Assembly (NCBI GenBank): GCA_026702755.1
Contig: JAPPBX010000036.1
Coordinates: 1-64,000 of the forward strand
Length of the DNA: 64,000 nt
Source of the DNA: Candidatus Poribacteria bacterium
GTDB taxonomy: Bacteria > Poribacteria > WGA-4E > WGA-3G
Direction of reading: 5' to 3'
Positions 41,739 to 50,953 of the stretch are shown in pieces. Below the pieces are notes generated by a model. That model was given only the letters and a program-made list of their open reading frames with translations, searched no databases and was not told the DNA's origin. The position numbers and the translations under genes were made by a program. The stretch's first letter is position 1. Each line of letters opens with the position of its first letter.

Positions 41739-44201
41739 ATGACTCTCCTCTGCTTTGTGGGGTTTGTTGCACCGGCGAGGAGTAATCAAATCCCTATTGC
41801 GGTATCCGGCGAACCGAGGGCAACACTCCAAATTGGCGCGAATGCCTCGGAACAGGAAGCGTTTGCAGCCACAGAAATTCAAACCTTTATCCAGAAATTC
41901 ACAGGTGCCAAACTCGATATCCGTACCAATCGGCAAGAGACAGAAACCCAGACGGTGATTGTACTAGGCACCCCAAAATCGAACCCGACAATTGCCACAT
42001 TACAAGCAAATGTAGAACTTACGTTGGCAGAAGAACTTGGAGATGATGGCTATCGTATCAAGACAGTAGAAGTCGGCACCGAAATCGTCATAGTTGTGAC
42101 AGCACACACCGAAAGAGGGGTTATCTATGGTGCGTACGCTTTCATTGAGCAATGTATCACGGCGTTGACAGGCTTGACACCCGTGCATCCAGACATTTCG
42201 GTTGCTAAGGCGCAAGCACTACTCGTCCCGTTTATAAACGAAACCTCAGCACCCTTTTATCCCGTGCGCGCTGTCTTGGAGATAGAGGACCCGGATTGGC
42301 TTGCACGGCACCGTATGAATATGAGTGGCGGGGAAGGCGTTTGGACCGGCACGGGCATCGAAGACGGATTTGGAACAGCGTTTAAATATGTAGATACGCC
42401 TGCTTTTGAAGCATTACAAGATGAACCGATAGGTCAGCGGCGAGAACGTATCGCGACTTTAAAAAAGCGGTTCAACGCGCTTAAGCAACGCGGTATTGAT
42501 GCGTATCTTTTTATGTACGTGACCGGCGAACCAACAGAGGCATTGATCCGACAGCGTCCTGATGTCTTGGGGCCGGCGGTGCTTTACGGTGCGTCTCGGA
42601 ACGAAGTCTCTTATCGCCCGTTTTGTTGGTCTAAACCTGCATTTCATACACTCGCAAGAGAACTGACACAAGCGATCGTGCGGAACTATCCGGCACTCGC
42701 AGGTTTTCACCTCCGCTCATGGGGGCATGAAACGCGTGCATGTGATTGTCCGGACTGCGGCGACAGAACGGAACAGGGACAAGCAAAACTCTGGCAGGTT
42801 TACTTTACGATTATCAAAGCGGCGCGGGAGATTCGTCCAGATTTCAAATTTTATATTTCCGGGTATGACAGCAGTTGGCTCAAAGATGCCGCAGGCGTTT
42901 ACGCTCGGCAGCTGCCGAAAGGGACTATTTTTTCGCGAAAGTGGGGAGCAGACGGCGAACCGGTTGCGGACGCGGGGGTGCCTATTCCACAGATCAGAGC
43001 ACTTGGAGAAATCGGGCATAACTTTATCGTTCTCTCACACGAAGTAGAGGAGGTTATGCCGCTCTGGATGCTGGAGAGCGATCTGTTTGTGCAAGGTGTT
43101 CGGCAACTCGCTAACAACCCAGAGGTTGTCGGTCTCGGTGGATTCACCGTTCAAGGTGCGACCCAAGGTTTAGGGTATCTCGACCGGCTTGTGAGTGCCC
43201 GCCTCAACTGGGATATTAAACTTGATCACCTTCAATTGCTCCGAAATGAATTAATAGCCCGATACGGTGCTGAAGCCGCGCCACACATTCTAAATGCCTT
43301 ACGGGTAAACGGATGGAACATGGCGAATTATTTCTCAGATTACGCTGGTTCCTTAACGGTAGGTGGTACTTATGGCAGCGGTTCCGCGGGACTCGCGACG
43401 CGATTCTGGACGCTGATTGGACCGAGAGCTGTCGAGGATACGTTAGCCATCCCTGAATTGGAAATAGCGAAACTCTCGGTAAACCGTTTCACCGCACTTT
43501 TGGCACCACAACAGCAAGCTGCAAACCAGATACGGGCAGCAAGCGAGATCGCAGAACCTTTCGATCAAGAGGCGACAGAGGATTTACGGGACGCTGTTCA
43601 CGTGATGGAATTGTGGGTACTATTTTTTGAAAGTCGAGCGAAATTAGTTGAAGCGATAACACTCGGTTACGAGCCTGGGACCACTGAGGCAATCCGTGCG
43701 AAATTCACGAGTGCGATAGAGTTTTCAAAATCTATACAACCGCATATAAAAGGGATTGAAGAGTTTATTCCACTCTTTGGATACTCACATCAGACGATTG
43801 AAGCCGAGTTGTTAAGCACCTTAAACGCAGAAGTCGCTTGGCTAACGAATTTCGATTATCAGGTGCTTCAAAAGCATGATGGGGATTTCTCACCGGAGGA
43901 AACCCCTTTCCGAATCTGGGATGTCCACAACTATCCGAATCCTTTGAAGCGAGAAACAACATTTACCTATCAGTTGTCGTTAGATGCGGATGAAGTCTCT
44001 ATCACAATTTACACGAAATCCGGACGGACGGTAACTACCTTGAAAGAGGCATCTGGAAAAGAAGGCTATAACGAGTTTATGTGGGAAGCACGAGACACTG
44101 ACGGTATACTGCTTGCCAACGATGTCTATTTTTACAAGATACGCGCTGTCGCTGGAGATCAGACGGCACAGATACTCGGACGTTTAGCAGTATTAAGGTA
44201 G
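41739..44201 (+). CDS. Secreted glycoside-hydrolase-like protein with FlgD-like tail
   Basis: From ATG 41739 the product is about 820 aa, with signal peptide TLLCFVGFVAPARS; earlier in-frame starts would run through repeat sequence. The N-terminal 200 residues (ATEIQTFIQKFTGAKLDI, RGVIYGAYAFIEQ) resemble the alpha/beta domain that precedes the barrel in GH20, GH67 and related hydrolases. A TIM-barrel-like region follows (RIATLKKRFNALKQRGIDAYLFMYVTGEP, CDCPDCG). The C-terminal 95 residues, VHNYPNPLKRETTFTYQL to LAVLR, form the FlgD-like tail. It is probably a secreted carbohydrate-active enzyme; the substrate and family number are uncertain. Confidence 0.78.
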   Translation: MTLLCFVGFVAPARSNQIPIAVSGEPRATLQIGANASEQEAFAATEIQTFIQKFTGAKLDIRTNRQETETQTVIVLGTPKSNPTIATLQANVELTLAEELGDDGYRIKTVEVGTEIVIVVTAHTERGVIYGAYAFIEQCITALTGLTPVHPDISVAKAQALLVPFINETSAPFYPVRAVLEIEDPDWLARHRMNMSGGEGVWTGTGIEDGFGTAFKYVDTPAFEALQDEPIGQRRERIATLKKRFNALKQRGIDAYLFMYVTGEPTEALIRQRPDVLGPAVLYGASRNEVSYRPFCWSKPAFHTLARELTQAIVRNYPALAGFHLRSWGHETRACDCPDCGDRTEQGQAKLWQVYFTIIKAAREIRPDFKFYISGYDSSWLKDAAGVYARQLPKGTIFSRKWGADGEPVADAGVPIPQIRALGEIGHNFIVLSHEVEEVMPLWMLESDLFVQGVRQLANNPEVVGLGGFTVQGATQGLGYLDRLVSARLNWDIKLDHLQLLRNELIARYGAEAAPHILNALRVNGWNMANYFSDYAGSLTVGGTYGSGSAGLATRFWTLIGPRAVEDTLAIPELEIAKLSVNRFTALLAPQQQAANQIRAASEIAEPFDQEATEDLRDAVHVMELWVLFFESRAKLVEAITLGYEPGTTEAIRAKFTSAIEFSKSIQPHIKGIEEFIPLFGYSHQTIEAELLSTLNAEVAWLTNFDYQVLQKHDGDFSPEETPFRIWDVHNYPNPLKRETTFTYQLSLDADEVSITIYTKSGRTVTTLKEASGKEGYNEFMWEARDTDGILLANDVYFYKIRAVAGDQTAQILGRLAVLR

Positions 44202-44219
44202 GGCTGGGTAACCCAGCCC
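44201..44219. repeat. Palindrome overlapping a stop codon
   Basis: GGGCTGGGT (44201-44209) and ACCCAGCCC (44211-44219) flank one base. The first G is the last base of the preceding TAG. It lacks a T-run; it may be a REP-type element that also serves as transcript end. Confidence 0.6.
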
Positions 44220-44271
44220 CTACAGATTAAACTCACGCATAACTTATGTATCAAAATAGGGAGGTTGAATT

Positions 44272-44511
44272 ATGGGGCACCAAGTCACACTCAATATCTC
44301 GGATGCCGTGTATCAACGCGCTCACCAAATTGCCAAAAAACAAGGGGTACAGTTAGAAACCATTCTTGTTGATGTCCTGAACGCGCATTGGTTTTCTACT
44401 GATGGTCTTCTTACTGATGCGGAGAAACGTGCAGCCGTTACATCAAGTATAGAATCAACGGATTGGTGGGATGGCGAAGGTGATAAGGAGTGGGATGAAT
44501 GGGCACCTTGA
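44272..44511 (+). CDS. Small antitoxin-like hypothetical protein
   Basis: The product is 79 aa. GGGAGGTTGA gives a strong ribosome-binding site before the ATG at 44272. The first half, QVTLNISDAVYQRAHQIAKK, looks like the strand-helix start of small DNA-binding or antitoxin proteins, where a beta strand is followed by an amphipathic helix. The C-terminus is acidic and Trp-rich (WWDGEGDKEWDEW), suited to bind a basic partner. Similar proteins often precede PIN or RelE toxins, but the next gene encodes a lipoprotein, so here it is an orphan. The function is unknown. Confidence 0.6.
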   Translation: MGHQVTLNISDAVYQRAHQIAKKQGVQLETILVDVLNAHWFSTDGLLTDAEKRAAVTSSIESTDWWDGEGDKEWDEWAP

Positions 44512-44554
44512 AATCTGGATTTAGGAAGTAAATCAAGTGCAAAGGAGGTCAACA

Positions 44555-45655
44555 ATGTTTCGTGTATATACTCTATGTCTGACGCTTTTGTTTTCAGTGA
44601 TAGGCTGTCAATCGCAAACTTTGCAGGAACATCTTTTAGAACCACCGCCGCCCCTCATCAATTTCGCACTGAGTCGAAACGGAGCAACCGCGGAGGCATC
44701 GCAATCTGTGCCAAACCATCGTGCAGCAGAGATAATTGATGGCGACACCAATTCCGAGACGTGGGACGAAGGCAGTGGATGGGGGAGTAGTTTAGAACAC
44801 CTACGCACCTCAGATCTGAACAAACGTCCCTATGTTTCCGTGACGCTCGCCAAACCGGTTGACATTCGCAAAATTGTTATGTGGACGGTCGATTCTGAGA
44901 AATATCCGGCACCGCAATTCGGGTTGAAAGATTATCGGATCGAGTATTGGCACGGCACCGGTTGGGGTCTTATTCCATCTGAGAATACGAAAGATAAGCA
45001 GTATACAGCGCGAGATAACACCAAAGGTAAACGGGTTCACGAAATCCGGCAACGCCTCATTGCGAGCAAAGTTCGGCTCGTCCCGGTTTCCTCAAATGAT
45101 ACAGTGCGTAACTACCAACACATGGCTGGTAAGCGACCTGTGTACGACGTGGAAGGCATTGCACGGGTTATGGAATTAGAGGTTTGGGGTTATGCTGCAC
45201 CGGAAGTACACACGCTCAAGCAAATTGCGCAAGGTATACCGCCAGAATCGGTAGGGCATCCTGTATCAATAAAGACACAAACAGGTAACCAAGAAGAACC
45301 GACAATCAAGGAGACGATTCAAGGCGTTCTAAATCAGTATGAACTCGGATACGATATGGCGGATCTGGCGAAGGTTATGTCCTGTTTTTCAAAGACATAT
45401 TTATCCAACGGACGCACCTATCAAGATGTTAAGACGAAAGCAGCGCATTTTTTTGAGGCACACCATCAGATTGACATGACGCTGACCGACATCAACATCC
45501 ATCCGAACATAGTTGACGACACAGCGATAGTGACGGGCGGGTACACACTGCAATATGTCCCGAAAGCGAAGGGGCAAGTTGAACAAACATCTGGGAAACT
45601 AACGCTCGTTTTCGCCAATGAAGCGGAAACCTGGCGGATCATTCGAGCCGAATAA
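44555..45655 (+). CDS. Discoidin-domain lipoprotein with SnoaL-like C-terminal domain
   Basis: The product is 366 aa from ATG 44555, preceded by AAAGGAGG. The signal peptide ends in the lipobox SVIGC. An F5/8 type C (discoidin-like) carbohydrate-binding domain follows: NHRAAEIIDGDTNSETW, YVSVTLAKPVDIRKIVMW and RLVPVS strands. The last 110 residues (VLNQYELGYDMADLAKVMSC to WRIIRAE) match the alpha+beta barrel of SnoaL/DUF4440 proteins, seen in nuclear-transport-factor-2 folds. A surface or periplasmic glycan-binding role is likely. It stands alone with PhyH genes downstream. Confidence 0.75.
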   Translation: MFRVYTLCLTLLFSVIGCQSQTLQEHLLEPPPPLINFALSRNGATAEASQSVPNHRAAEIIDGDTNSETWDEGSGWGSSLEHLRTSDLNKRPYVSVTLAKPVDIRKIVMWTVDSEKYPAPQFGLKDYRIEYWHGTGWGLIPSENTKDKQYTARDNTKGKRVHEIRQRLIASKVRLVPVSSNDTVRNYQHMAGKRPVYDVEGIARVMELEVWGYAAPEVHTLKQIAQGIPPESVGHPVSIKTQTGNQEEPTIKETIQGVLNQYELGYDMADLAKVMSCFSKTYLSNGRTYQDVKTKAAHFFEAHHQIDMTLTDINIHPNIVDDTAIVTGGYTLQYVPKAKGQVEQTSGKLTLVFANEAETWRIIRAE

Positions 45656-45692
45656 TTAGAGGTTCTAAACAACTATCATAAAGGATCCGAAA

Positions 45693-46517
45693 ATGGAACA
45701 AGGGCAGTTTAATCTTTGGGCGAAATCTTATATCAACGATGGATATTTAATGCTTCCAGACCTTATTACATCGGAAGAATGTGATACCCTGAAAGCAGAG
45801 ATGCTGAAGATCTTTCGCGGGGGTTACCCGTGTGAGGCGATCCCACGGATGCCCGAAACAGCAAGCGAGACAGAAGTATTAGATAGAATTATGTGTGTCG
45901 GCGAACCACACGTCTTTAGTCCCTTGGTTCGGCGTTACGTTGAACATCCGAAAATCTGTGAAGTCCTCCGAACGATTGTCGGGGCACATATTCCATTCTG
46001 GGATGGCGGTGTGAAGTGCATGCAGACAATGATGTTGGGTAAAGTCCCCGGACATACCGGTAACCCGTGGCATCAAGACGAACACCCGATTCCGACACGG
46101 GACAGGTCGCTGCTCGGTGCTTGGATCACATTAGATGATGCCACGATTGAGAACGGCTGTCTTTGGGTTCTACCGAACAGCCATCGCGCCGGTGTAATCT
46201 ACGACCGCTTTCCACATAACAAACGCCATGAATTCGACAGCTGCCACGAAGCCGCCGGTTTTGATGATACCGACGAGATTCCGATTGAAATGTCAGCTGG
46301 CAGCGTCCTCTTTTTCAACGGCTACCTTTTACACCGCTCGAAAAAGAATCGAAGCGATACATTTCGGCGTATCCTCGTGAGTCACTACTGTTCAACAGCA
46401 TCGTGGTTGGGCTGGAAGGGGCAGCGAAATTATCGCGGTATTATCACCGTCGCAGGCGAAGACCCATACATCGACGAAGGACATGTTACACCAAACGTCT
46501 GGGCACGGTGGGAATAA
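45693..46517 (+). CDS. Phytanoyl-CoA dioxygenase (PhyH) family protein 3
   Basis: The product is 274 aa. WHQDEHPIPTRDRS supplies the HxD iron motif and LLHRSKKNRSDTFRR the distal histidine and the 2-oxoglutarate-binding Arg. AWITLDDATIENGCLWVLPNSH is the signature strand of the family. AAAGGA precedes the ATG at 45693. It differs clearly from the pair at 16.9 and 33.8 kb and forms a two-gene unit with the next PhyH gene, 9 nt downstream. Confidence 0.9.
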   Translation: MEQGQFNLWAKSYINDGYLMLPDLITSEECDTLKAEMLKIFRGGYPCEAIPRMPETASETEVLDRIMCVGEPHVFSPLVRRYVEHPKICEVLRTIVGAHIPFWDGGVKCMQTMMLGKVPGHTGNPWHQDEHPIPTRDRSLLGAWITLDDATIENGCLWVLPNSHRAGVIYDRFPHNKRHEFDSCHEAAGFDDTDEIPIEMSAGSVLFFNGYLLHRSKKNRSDTFRRILVSHYCSTASWLGWKGQRNYRGIITVAGEDPYIDEGHVTPNVWARWE

Positions 46518-46526
46518 GGAGACATT

Positions 46527-47342
46527 GTGAAATTAACAGAACATCAAGTAAATTTTTTCAATACGTTTGGCTATCTCGCAATACCGGGCATGTTTTCACC
46601 GAGCGAGATGGAATGGATCATCGAGGAATTTGAAATATCGATTCAGGAATTCGGCGGTGGTAAAGACCACAATGGTACGAGCCGCACGATGTTCGGGGGT
46701 CCGATTGAGCATCGCCCTCGACTCTGTACCCTGCTCGATGATGAACGAGTTAACGGACTCATCGGTGGCGTACTCGGTGAAGATTTCAACTACGCCGGTG
46801 GCGACGGAAACTATTACACTGGCGATACGGGTTGGCATCCCGACGGCGGTTGGGGACGACTCTTCGCCTGTAAGGTGGCGTTTTACCTTGATCCGTTGAC
46901 GAAAGACACTGGATGCCTACGCATCATTCCGGGTAGCCAAAACCCTGCGCACTTCGTCAGAGCCGGAAAGATTGATCCGAATCAATCAGAGGCACTTTAC
47001 GGCATCCCATCGCGCGACTTCCCAACCAGCATTGCGTTGGAAAGCACGCCCGGTGATGTCGTAATTTTCAATCATGATACGTATCACGCGGCATTTGGCG
47101 GTGGCACCCGGCGACGGATGTTCACAATGAATTGCACACAGCATTGCACAACCGAACCGGATTTAGAGACACTACATCAGTACCTGAGCGTCCATTCCGC
47201 AGGCGGATATAAGATTGAGACAGGCGCGGGGATGTATTTCCCGACGATGGTTGATACTGCCGATGCGAAACGGCAAATCCATCTTCAGCAATGCGGTGAC
47301 ATTCACGATGAAATGTTTCCACAATACGCTCGGCGTTCTTAG
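46527..47342 (+). CDS. Phytanoyl-CoA dioxygenase (PhyH) family protein 4
   Basis: The product is 271 aa. GTG at 46527 is the start, with AAGGAG (46516-46521) 5 nt upstream overlapping the previous stop codon. GWHPDGGWG gives HxD, and YHAAFGGGTRRRMF the distal histidine and Arg. FYLDPLTKDTGCLRIIPGSQ matches the conserved core. The gene is coupled to the preceding PhyH gene, so two different hydroxylations on one pathway are plausible. The substrate is unknown. Confidence 0.9.
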   Translation: MKLTEHQVNFFNTFGYLAIPGMFSPSEMEWIIEEFEISIQEFGGGKDHNGTSRTMFGGPIEHRPRLCTLLDDERVNGLIGGVLGEDFNYAGGDGNYYTGDTGWHPDGGWGRLFACKVAFYLDPLTKDTGCLRIIPGSQNPAHFVRAGKIDPNQSEALYGIPSRDFPTSIALESTPGDVVIFNHDTYHAAFGGGTRRRMFTMNCTQHCTTEPDLETLHQYLSVHSAGGYKIETGAGMYFPTMVDTADAKRQIHLQQCGDIHDEMFPQYARRS

Positions 47343-47366
47343 GATACAGCGGATACAGCATTTCGG

Positions 47367-47395
47367 TTGCAATCCCCGTTGTTTTGTGGTATCCT
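47367..47395 (+). promoter_or_regulatory. Possible promoter for the SppA fusion gene
   Basis: TTGCAA (47367-47372) and TATCCT (47390-47395) are 17 nt apart, about 60 nt before the start. The match is moderate. Confidence 0.35.
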
Positions 47396-47453
47396 ATAAC
47401 ATAGGTTCATACTGTGAGTAGGCACTCTTCGAGCTTGCGAATTCATATTTTAA

Positions 47454-49925
47454 ATGGAAATCATATCTATGGTTCCACCTTCATTTAACAAGCACTTAGG
47501 GCATATCAGCAAAAACATTATCTCGGCGGCATTCATCTATGGGATGAGCACGCTTTGTGCTATCGCTATGCCACCAAAGGCACGCACCCACTTGCCTTCA
47601 AGCTCCATTGCCATGAGCGACGATGCCTTAGCCACCTTCTTTAACCCGTCCGGCCTCGGTGCGGGGCGCGGCTTAAACCTATACTACCTCCGAACATATC
47701 AGAGTGATTGGGCAGGCGATGATGCTTTCTTCCTCGCTGTTCCCGGTGCAGGCTTTGGTATGGAATTCGTTACTGCCGATGCAGATACCGACTTCACACG
47801 CTATACATTCTCCGGTGGATACCATTTGGGAAGTTCACTCTACTGGGGCACCAGTTACAGTTGGATGAATTCCGACGATCAAGACTACGACAGATTTCGT
47901 TCACTCTCCATGGGCTTGATGTACCGGAGGCAATACATTTCAATCGGAGCAACGGCGCGCGATCTCAATCGTCCCAAATTGCTTGGTGAAAAACTCGGCA
48001 GAAGTTACGCTGTGGGGTTGGCACTTCGCCCGGGAACATGGCGGACAACGCTTTCCATTGATCTACAGAAAACCCAAGGCATTGAAGGCATAGAACTCCA
48101 CTATGGGTTAGAGGTTCGCCCTATTCGCGAAGTTATACTCCGTGGGAGCATAAACAGTGATCGGAGTTTCGATGTCCGCTTCGGTATTAACATTAGGAAC
48201 TGGGGATTCGGCACAGGCAACACCTTCGACAGCAATCGAGAAGCGCAATTCGGTGTTGGCTATTTTCATTTTTCCAACGCGCCCAAAACCAAGCCAGTGC
48301 CTCGCCGACGTATATTCCTCGACTTGTCAATGCGTTACCTGAAACAGGTCCTTCCGATCGCAAAATGGGACGAAGATGTCGCTGGCATTCTCATCCGTAT
48401 CAACGGGAGTGATTACGGTATGGCGCAACTCCAAGAGATGTCAGATGCCATTTTGGACTTCAGAGAATCGGGGCGCGTCGTTCTCTGCTATCTCTCCAAC
48501 TGTTCCACCGGCGACTACATCGTCGCAGCTACATGCGATGGTATCCTAATCCATCCGTCCGCTGAAGTCCGGTTAATCGGCTTACGCACAGAACGTTCCT
48601 TCTACAAAGGCGGATTAGACATGCTCGGTATTCGGGCGGATCTTGAACATATCGGCAAGTATAAATCCGCATCAGAGTCATTCACACGGAAGGAGATGTC
48701 CGAAGTACACCGCGAGATCCAGAACATTATTCTCGACGACCTTTACGAACAACTTGTAGATGCAATTGCAGAAGGAAGAGGATGGACACACGAAAACGTC
48801 AAGAAACGCATCAACGATGGACCTTACACTGCGCGTCGCGCCTTCAGCACTGAACTCGTTGACCGGATGGTCTATGAAGATGAGTTGTTAGATGTCGTAG
48901 CCGAACTCACCGATTCCAGAACCGATTTAGTTTCGCTCAACGAATACGCAAGAAACGAACTCTATGCGCAAGATTGGAAAGCCCCACAACCGAAGGTCGC
49001 CATCATTGAGGCGAAAGGGCTGATGCTGACAGGCGATAGTTTTGTGGACCCGCTTCTTGGGACAGAAGTGATGGGATCGGATACAATCTCAAATGCGGTC
49101 AGGGAGGTAAAGGAAGACGACTCTATAAAAGCAGTTGTTCTGCGGATTGACAGCGGTGGCGGGCTTGTTGTTGCTGCTGACACTATATGGCGTGAATTAG
49201 TGCGGCTTAAAGAAGTCAAACCCCTTGTCGTGTCAATGGGTGACGTGGCGGCATCAGGCGGTTACTATATCGCAGCCCCCGCAGATGCGATCGTCGCTGA
49301 ACCGGGAACGATTACGGGGTCCATCGGCGTTGTTGGTGGTAAGTATAGTTTCAAAGGATTCTATGAAAAACTCGGTATCAATAAAGAGATCCTCAAACGG
49401 GGTGAACATGCTGATTTTTATTCAGATTACGGAGACTATCCGCCGGCAGAACAAGCAATTGTACGGAAACAGATTAAAGAGATTTATGACGATTTCGTTG
49501 AAAAGGTGGCACTTGGACGAACCGATTTGACAGTGGAAGATGTCGATAGACTTGCACAGGGACGCATCTGGTCAGGGAGACAAGCGAAAGAAAATGGACT
49601 CGTAGACGAGTTAGGCGGTTTAAGCCTCGCGCTCGCCATCGCACGAGAACGCGCAGGATTGGAAAAAAAATCGATTGAGATCGTCGAGTTTCCTAAAAAG
49701 ACATGGTTGTCACAACTCTTCAACAATATCAGGTTTCCACTCACACCGCTACTTCGCGGTAACTCTGAAAACAAAAGCAGGGAAAACGAGCGTGTGGGAA
49801 CGGAATCTCGCTTACAGTTCATTGCACGGTATAGTGGCTTGAGCACCACTGCAAGACTCCTAAACGCAATCAGAAAACATAGGCTCTTTCTTCTCATGCC
49901 TTATCATATAAGTGTAGGGAATTAG
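47454..49925 (+). CDS. sppA: Signal peptide peptidase SppA with N-terminal outer-membrane-like domain
   Basis: The product is 823 aa from ATG 47454; 47469 is an alternative start. After a hydrophobic N-terminus, residues 50-285 resemble PorV/UPF0164-type barrels (DDALATFFNPSGLGAG, strands such as YTFSGGYHLGSSLYWG). Then follow the two SppA halves: GKYKSASESFTRKEM with the catalytic lysine, and MGDVAASGGYYIAAPAD with the nucleophilic serine, then TITGSIGVVGGKYSF. SppA degrades leftover signal peptides at the membrane. The usual enzyme is about 550-620 aa and lacks the barrel-like domain, so this is a fusion. The last 50 residues look unrelated. Confidence 0.88.
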   Translation: MEIISMVPPSFNKHLGHISKNIISAAFIYGMSTLCAIAMPPKARTHLPSSSIAMSDDALATFFNPSGLGAGRGLNLYYLRTYQSDWAGDDAFFLAVPGAGFGMEFVTADADTDFTRYTFSGGYHLGSSLYWGTSYSWMNSDDQDYDRFRSLSMGLMYRRQYISIGATARDLNRPKLLGEKLGRSYAVGLALRPGTWRTTLSIDLQKTQGIEGIELHYGLEVRPIREVILRGSINSDRSFDVRFGINIRNWGFGTGNTFDSNREAQFGVGYFHFSNAPKTKPVPRRRIFLDLSMRYLKQVLPIAKWDEDVAGILIRINGSDYGMAQLQEMSDAILDFRESGRVVLCYLSNCSTGDYIVAATCDGILIHPSAEVRLIGLRTERSFYKGGLDMLGIRADLEHIGKYKSASESFTRKEMSEVHREIQNIILDDLYEQLVDAIAEGRGWTHENVKKRINDGPYTARRAFSTELVDRMVYEDELLDVVAELTDSRTDLVSLNEYARNELYAQDWKAPQPKVAIIEAKGLMLTGDSFVDPLLGTEVMGSDTISNAVREVKEDDSIKAVVLRIDSGGGLVVAADTIWRELVRLKEVKPLVVSMGDVAASGGYYIAAPADAIVAEPGTITGSIGVVGGKYSFKGFYEKLGINKEILKRGEHADFYSDYGDYPPAEQAIVRKQIKEIYDDFVEKVALGRTDLTVEDVDRLAQGRIWSGRQAKENGLVDELGGLSLALAIARERAGLEKKSIEIVEFPKKTWLSQLFNNIRFPLTPLLRGNSENKSRENERVGTESRLQFIARYSGLSTTARLLNAIRKHRLFLLMPYHISVGN

Positions 49926-49971
49926 CAATACAGTAAAGTCGCGAAAATTGATGCCTCGGAGTTGAATTAAA

Positions 49972-50634
49972 ATGCTATTCGCCAAGAACTACACAACACA
50001 GCGGCGTAAAATGGTGCAAAACCAAATCAAAGCGCGTGGCATCAACAACCCTGAAGTGCTTGCTGTTATGCGGAAGGTAGAGCGACATCTGTTCGTAAAA
50101 CCCGAACACCTCAATGTGGCGTATCAGGATGGCGCACTACCGATCGATTGCGACCAAACAATCTCGCAACCGTATATCGTTGCCCTGATGACAGACTTGC
50201 TGGAACTCACCCCAACTTCAAAAGTTCTTGAGATTGGAACAGGCTGCGGTTATCAAACAGCGATATTAGCAGAACTTGCGAGGGAGGTCTATTCTATTGA
50301 GATTATATCGGGGCTTGCTAAAAGCGCGAAAGCACGGTTGGAGGCACTCAATTATCAAAACATTCATTTCAAGAAGGGGAACGGATATTACGGCTGGCAA
50401 GAACACGCGCCTTATGATGCCATGCTCATCGCTGCCGCACCTGTGGACGTACCCGAACGGCTCATTCAGCAACTGGAACCGGGGGGCAGGATGGTGATTC
50501 CCGTCGGTAGTTCTGACCAAAACCTCCTTTTAATCCGGAAAGGACTCCAAACTGATGAGAATTCAGCACCATCTCTCGAAATCACCGAGATTATCCCAGT
50601 TCGTTTTGTCCCTATGACAGGTGAGCTGAATTAA
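49972..50634 (+). CDS. pcm: Protein-L-isoaspartate O-methyltransferase
   Basis: This enzyme of 220 aa repairs proteins by methylating L-isoaspartyl residues with S-adenosylmethionine. Motif I is VLEIGTGCGYQTAILAEL, and the active-site region DQTISQPYIVALMTD contains the conserved SQP. GYYGWQEHAPYDAMLIAAA and EPGGRMVIPVG are motif II and III. The length is typical. It starts at ATG 49972, 47 nt after the SppA fusion gene, which could place both in one stress-related transcript. It has no signal peptide, as expected for a cytoplasmic enzyme. Confidence 0.95.
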   Translation: MLFAKNYTTQRRKMVQNQIKARGINNPEVLAVMRKVERHLFVKPEHLNVAYQDGALPIDCDQTISQPYIVALMTDLLELTPTSKVLEIGTGCGYQTAILAELAREVYSIEIISGLAKSAKARLEALNYQNIHFKKGNGYYGWQEHAPYDAMLIAAAPVDVPERLIQQLEPGGRMVIPVGSSDQNLLLIRKGLQTDENSAPSLEITEIIPVRFVPMTGELN

Positions 50635-50953
50635 ATCCCATAAGCGTCAATGTAGGGGTTTTCTCAGTATTTTATAGGAGCGTCTCTATAGAGGTTTCCG
50701 TCCCTACGGGGCTTTCTCACTGTTTGGCATATATTTCTTGCAGAAAAACCCAAGAAAATAAACGCTACGGGACTCAAAAGAGGATAGTGAATCCACAAGG
50801 TTTATATTTCAGCACCAGTGTGCTTGAAAACCGCATCCACTAAATCTGGGGATCAAGGCTGTCCTTTTTTTACATTGACACCTATGGTGAGATGAATTAA
50901 ATCCTCTACAAAGAATCGTAAAAAATATATATTATTACAAAGGAAGAATAGAT
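50635..50953. other. Intergenic region with weak promoter and repeat fragment
   Basis: About 320 nt without a gene. GTCCCTACGGGGCTT near 50700 belongs to the same repeat family as 34951-35028, after the palindrome CTCTATAGAG. TTGACA at 50875-50880 with TTAAAT 16 nt later could be the promoter of the next gene. Confidence 0.45.

Noticed and set aside
44272-44511. Complete toxin-antitoxin module
   Set aside because: The small antitoxin-like gene has no toxin gene beside it; the next gene encodes a discoidin lipoprotein.
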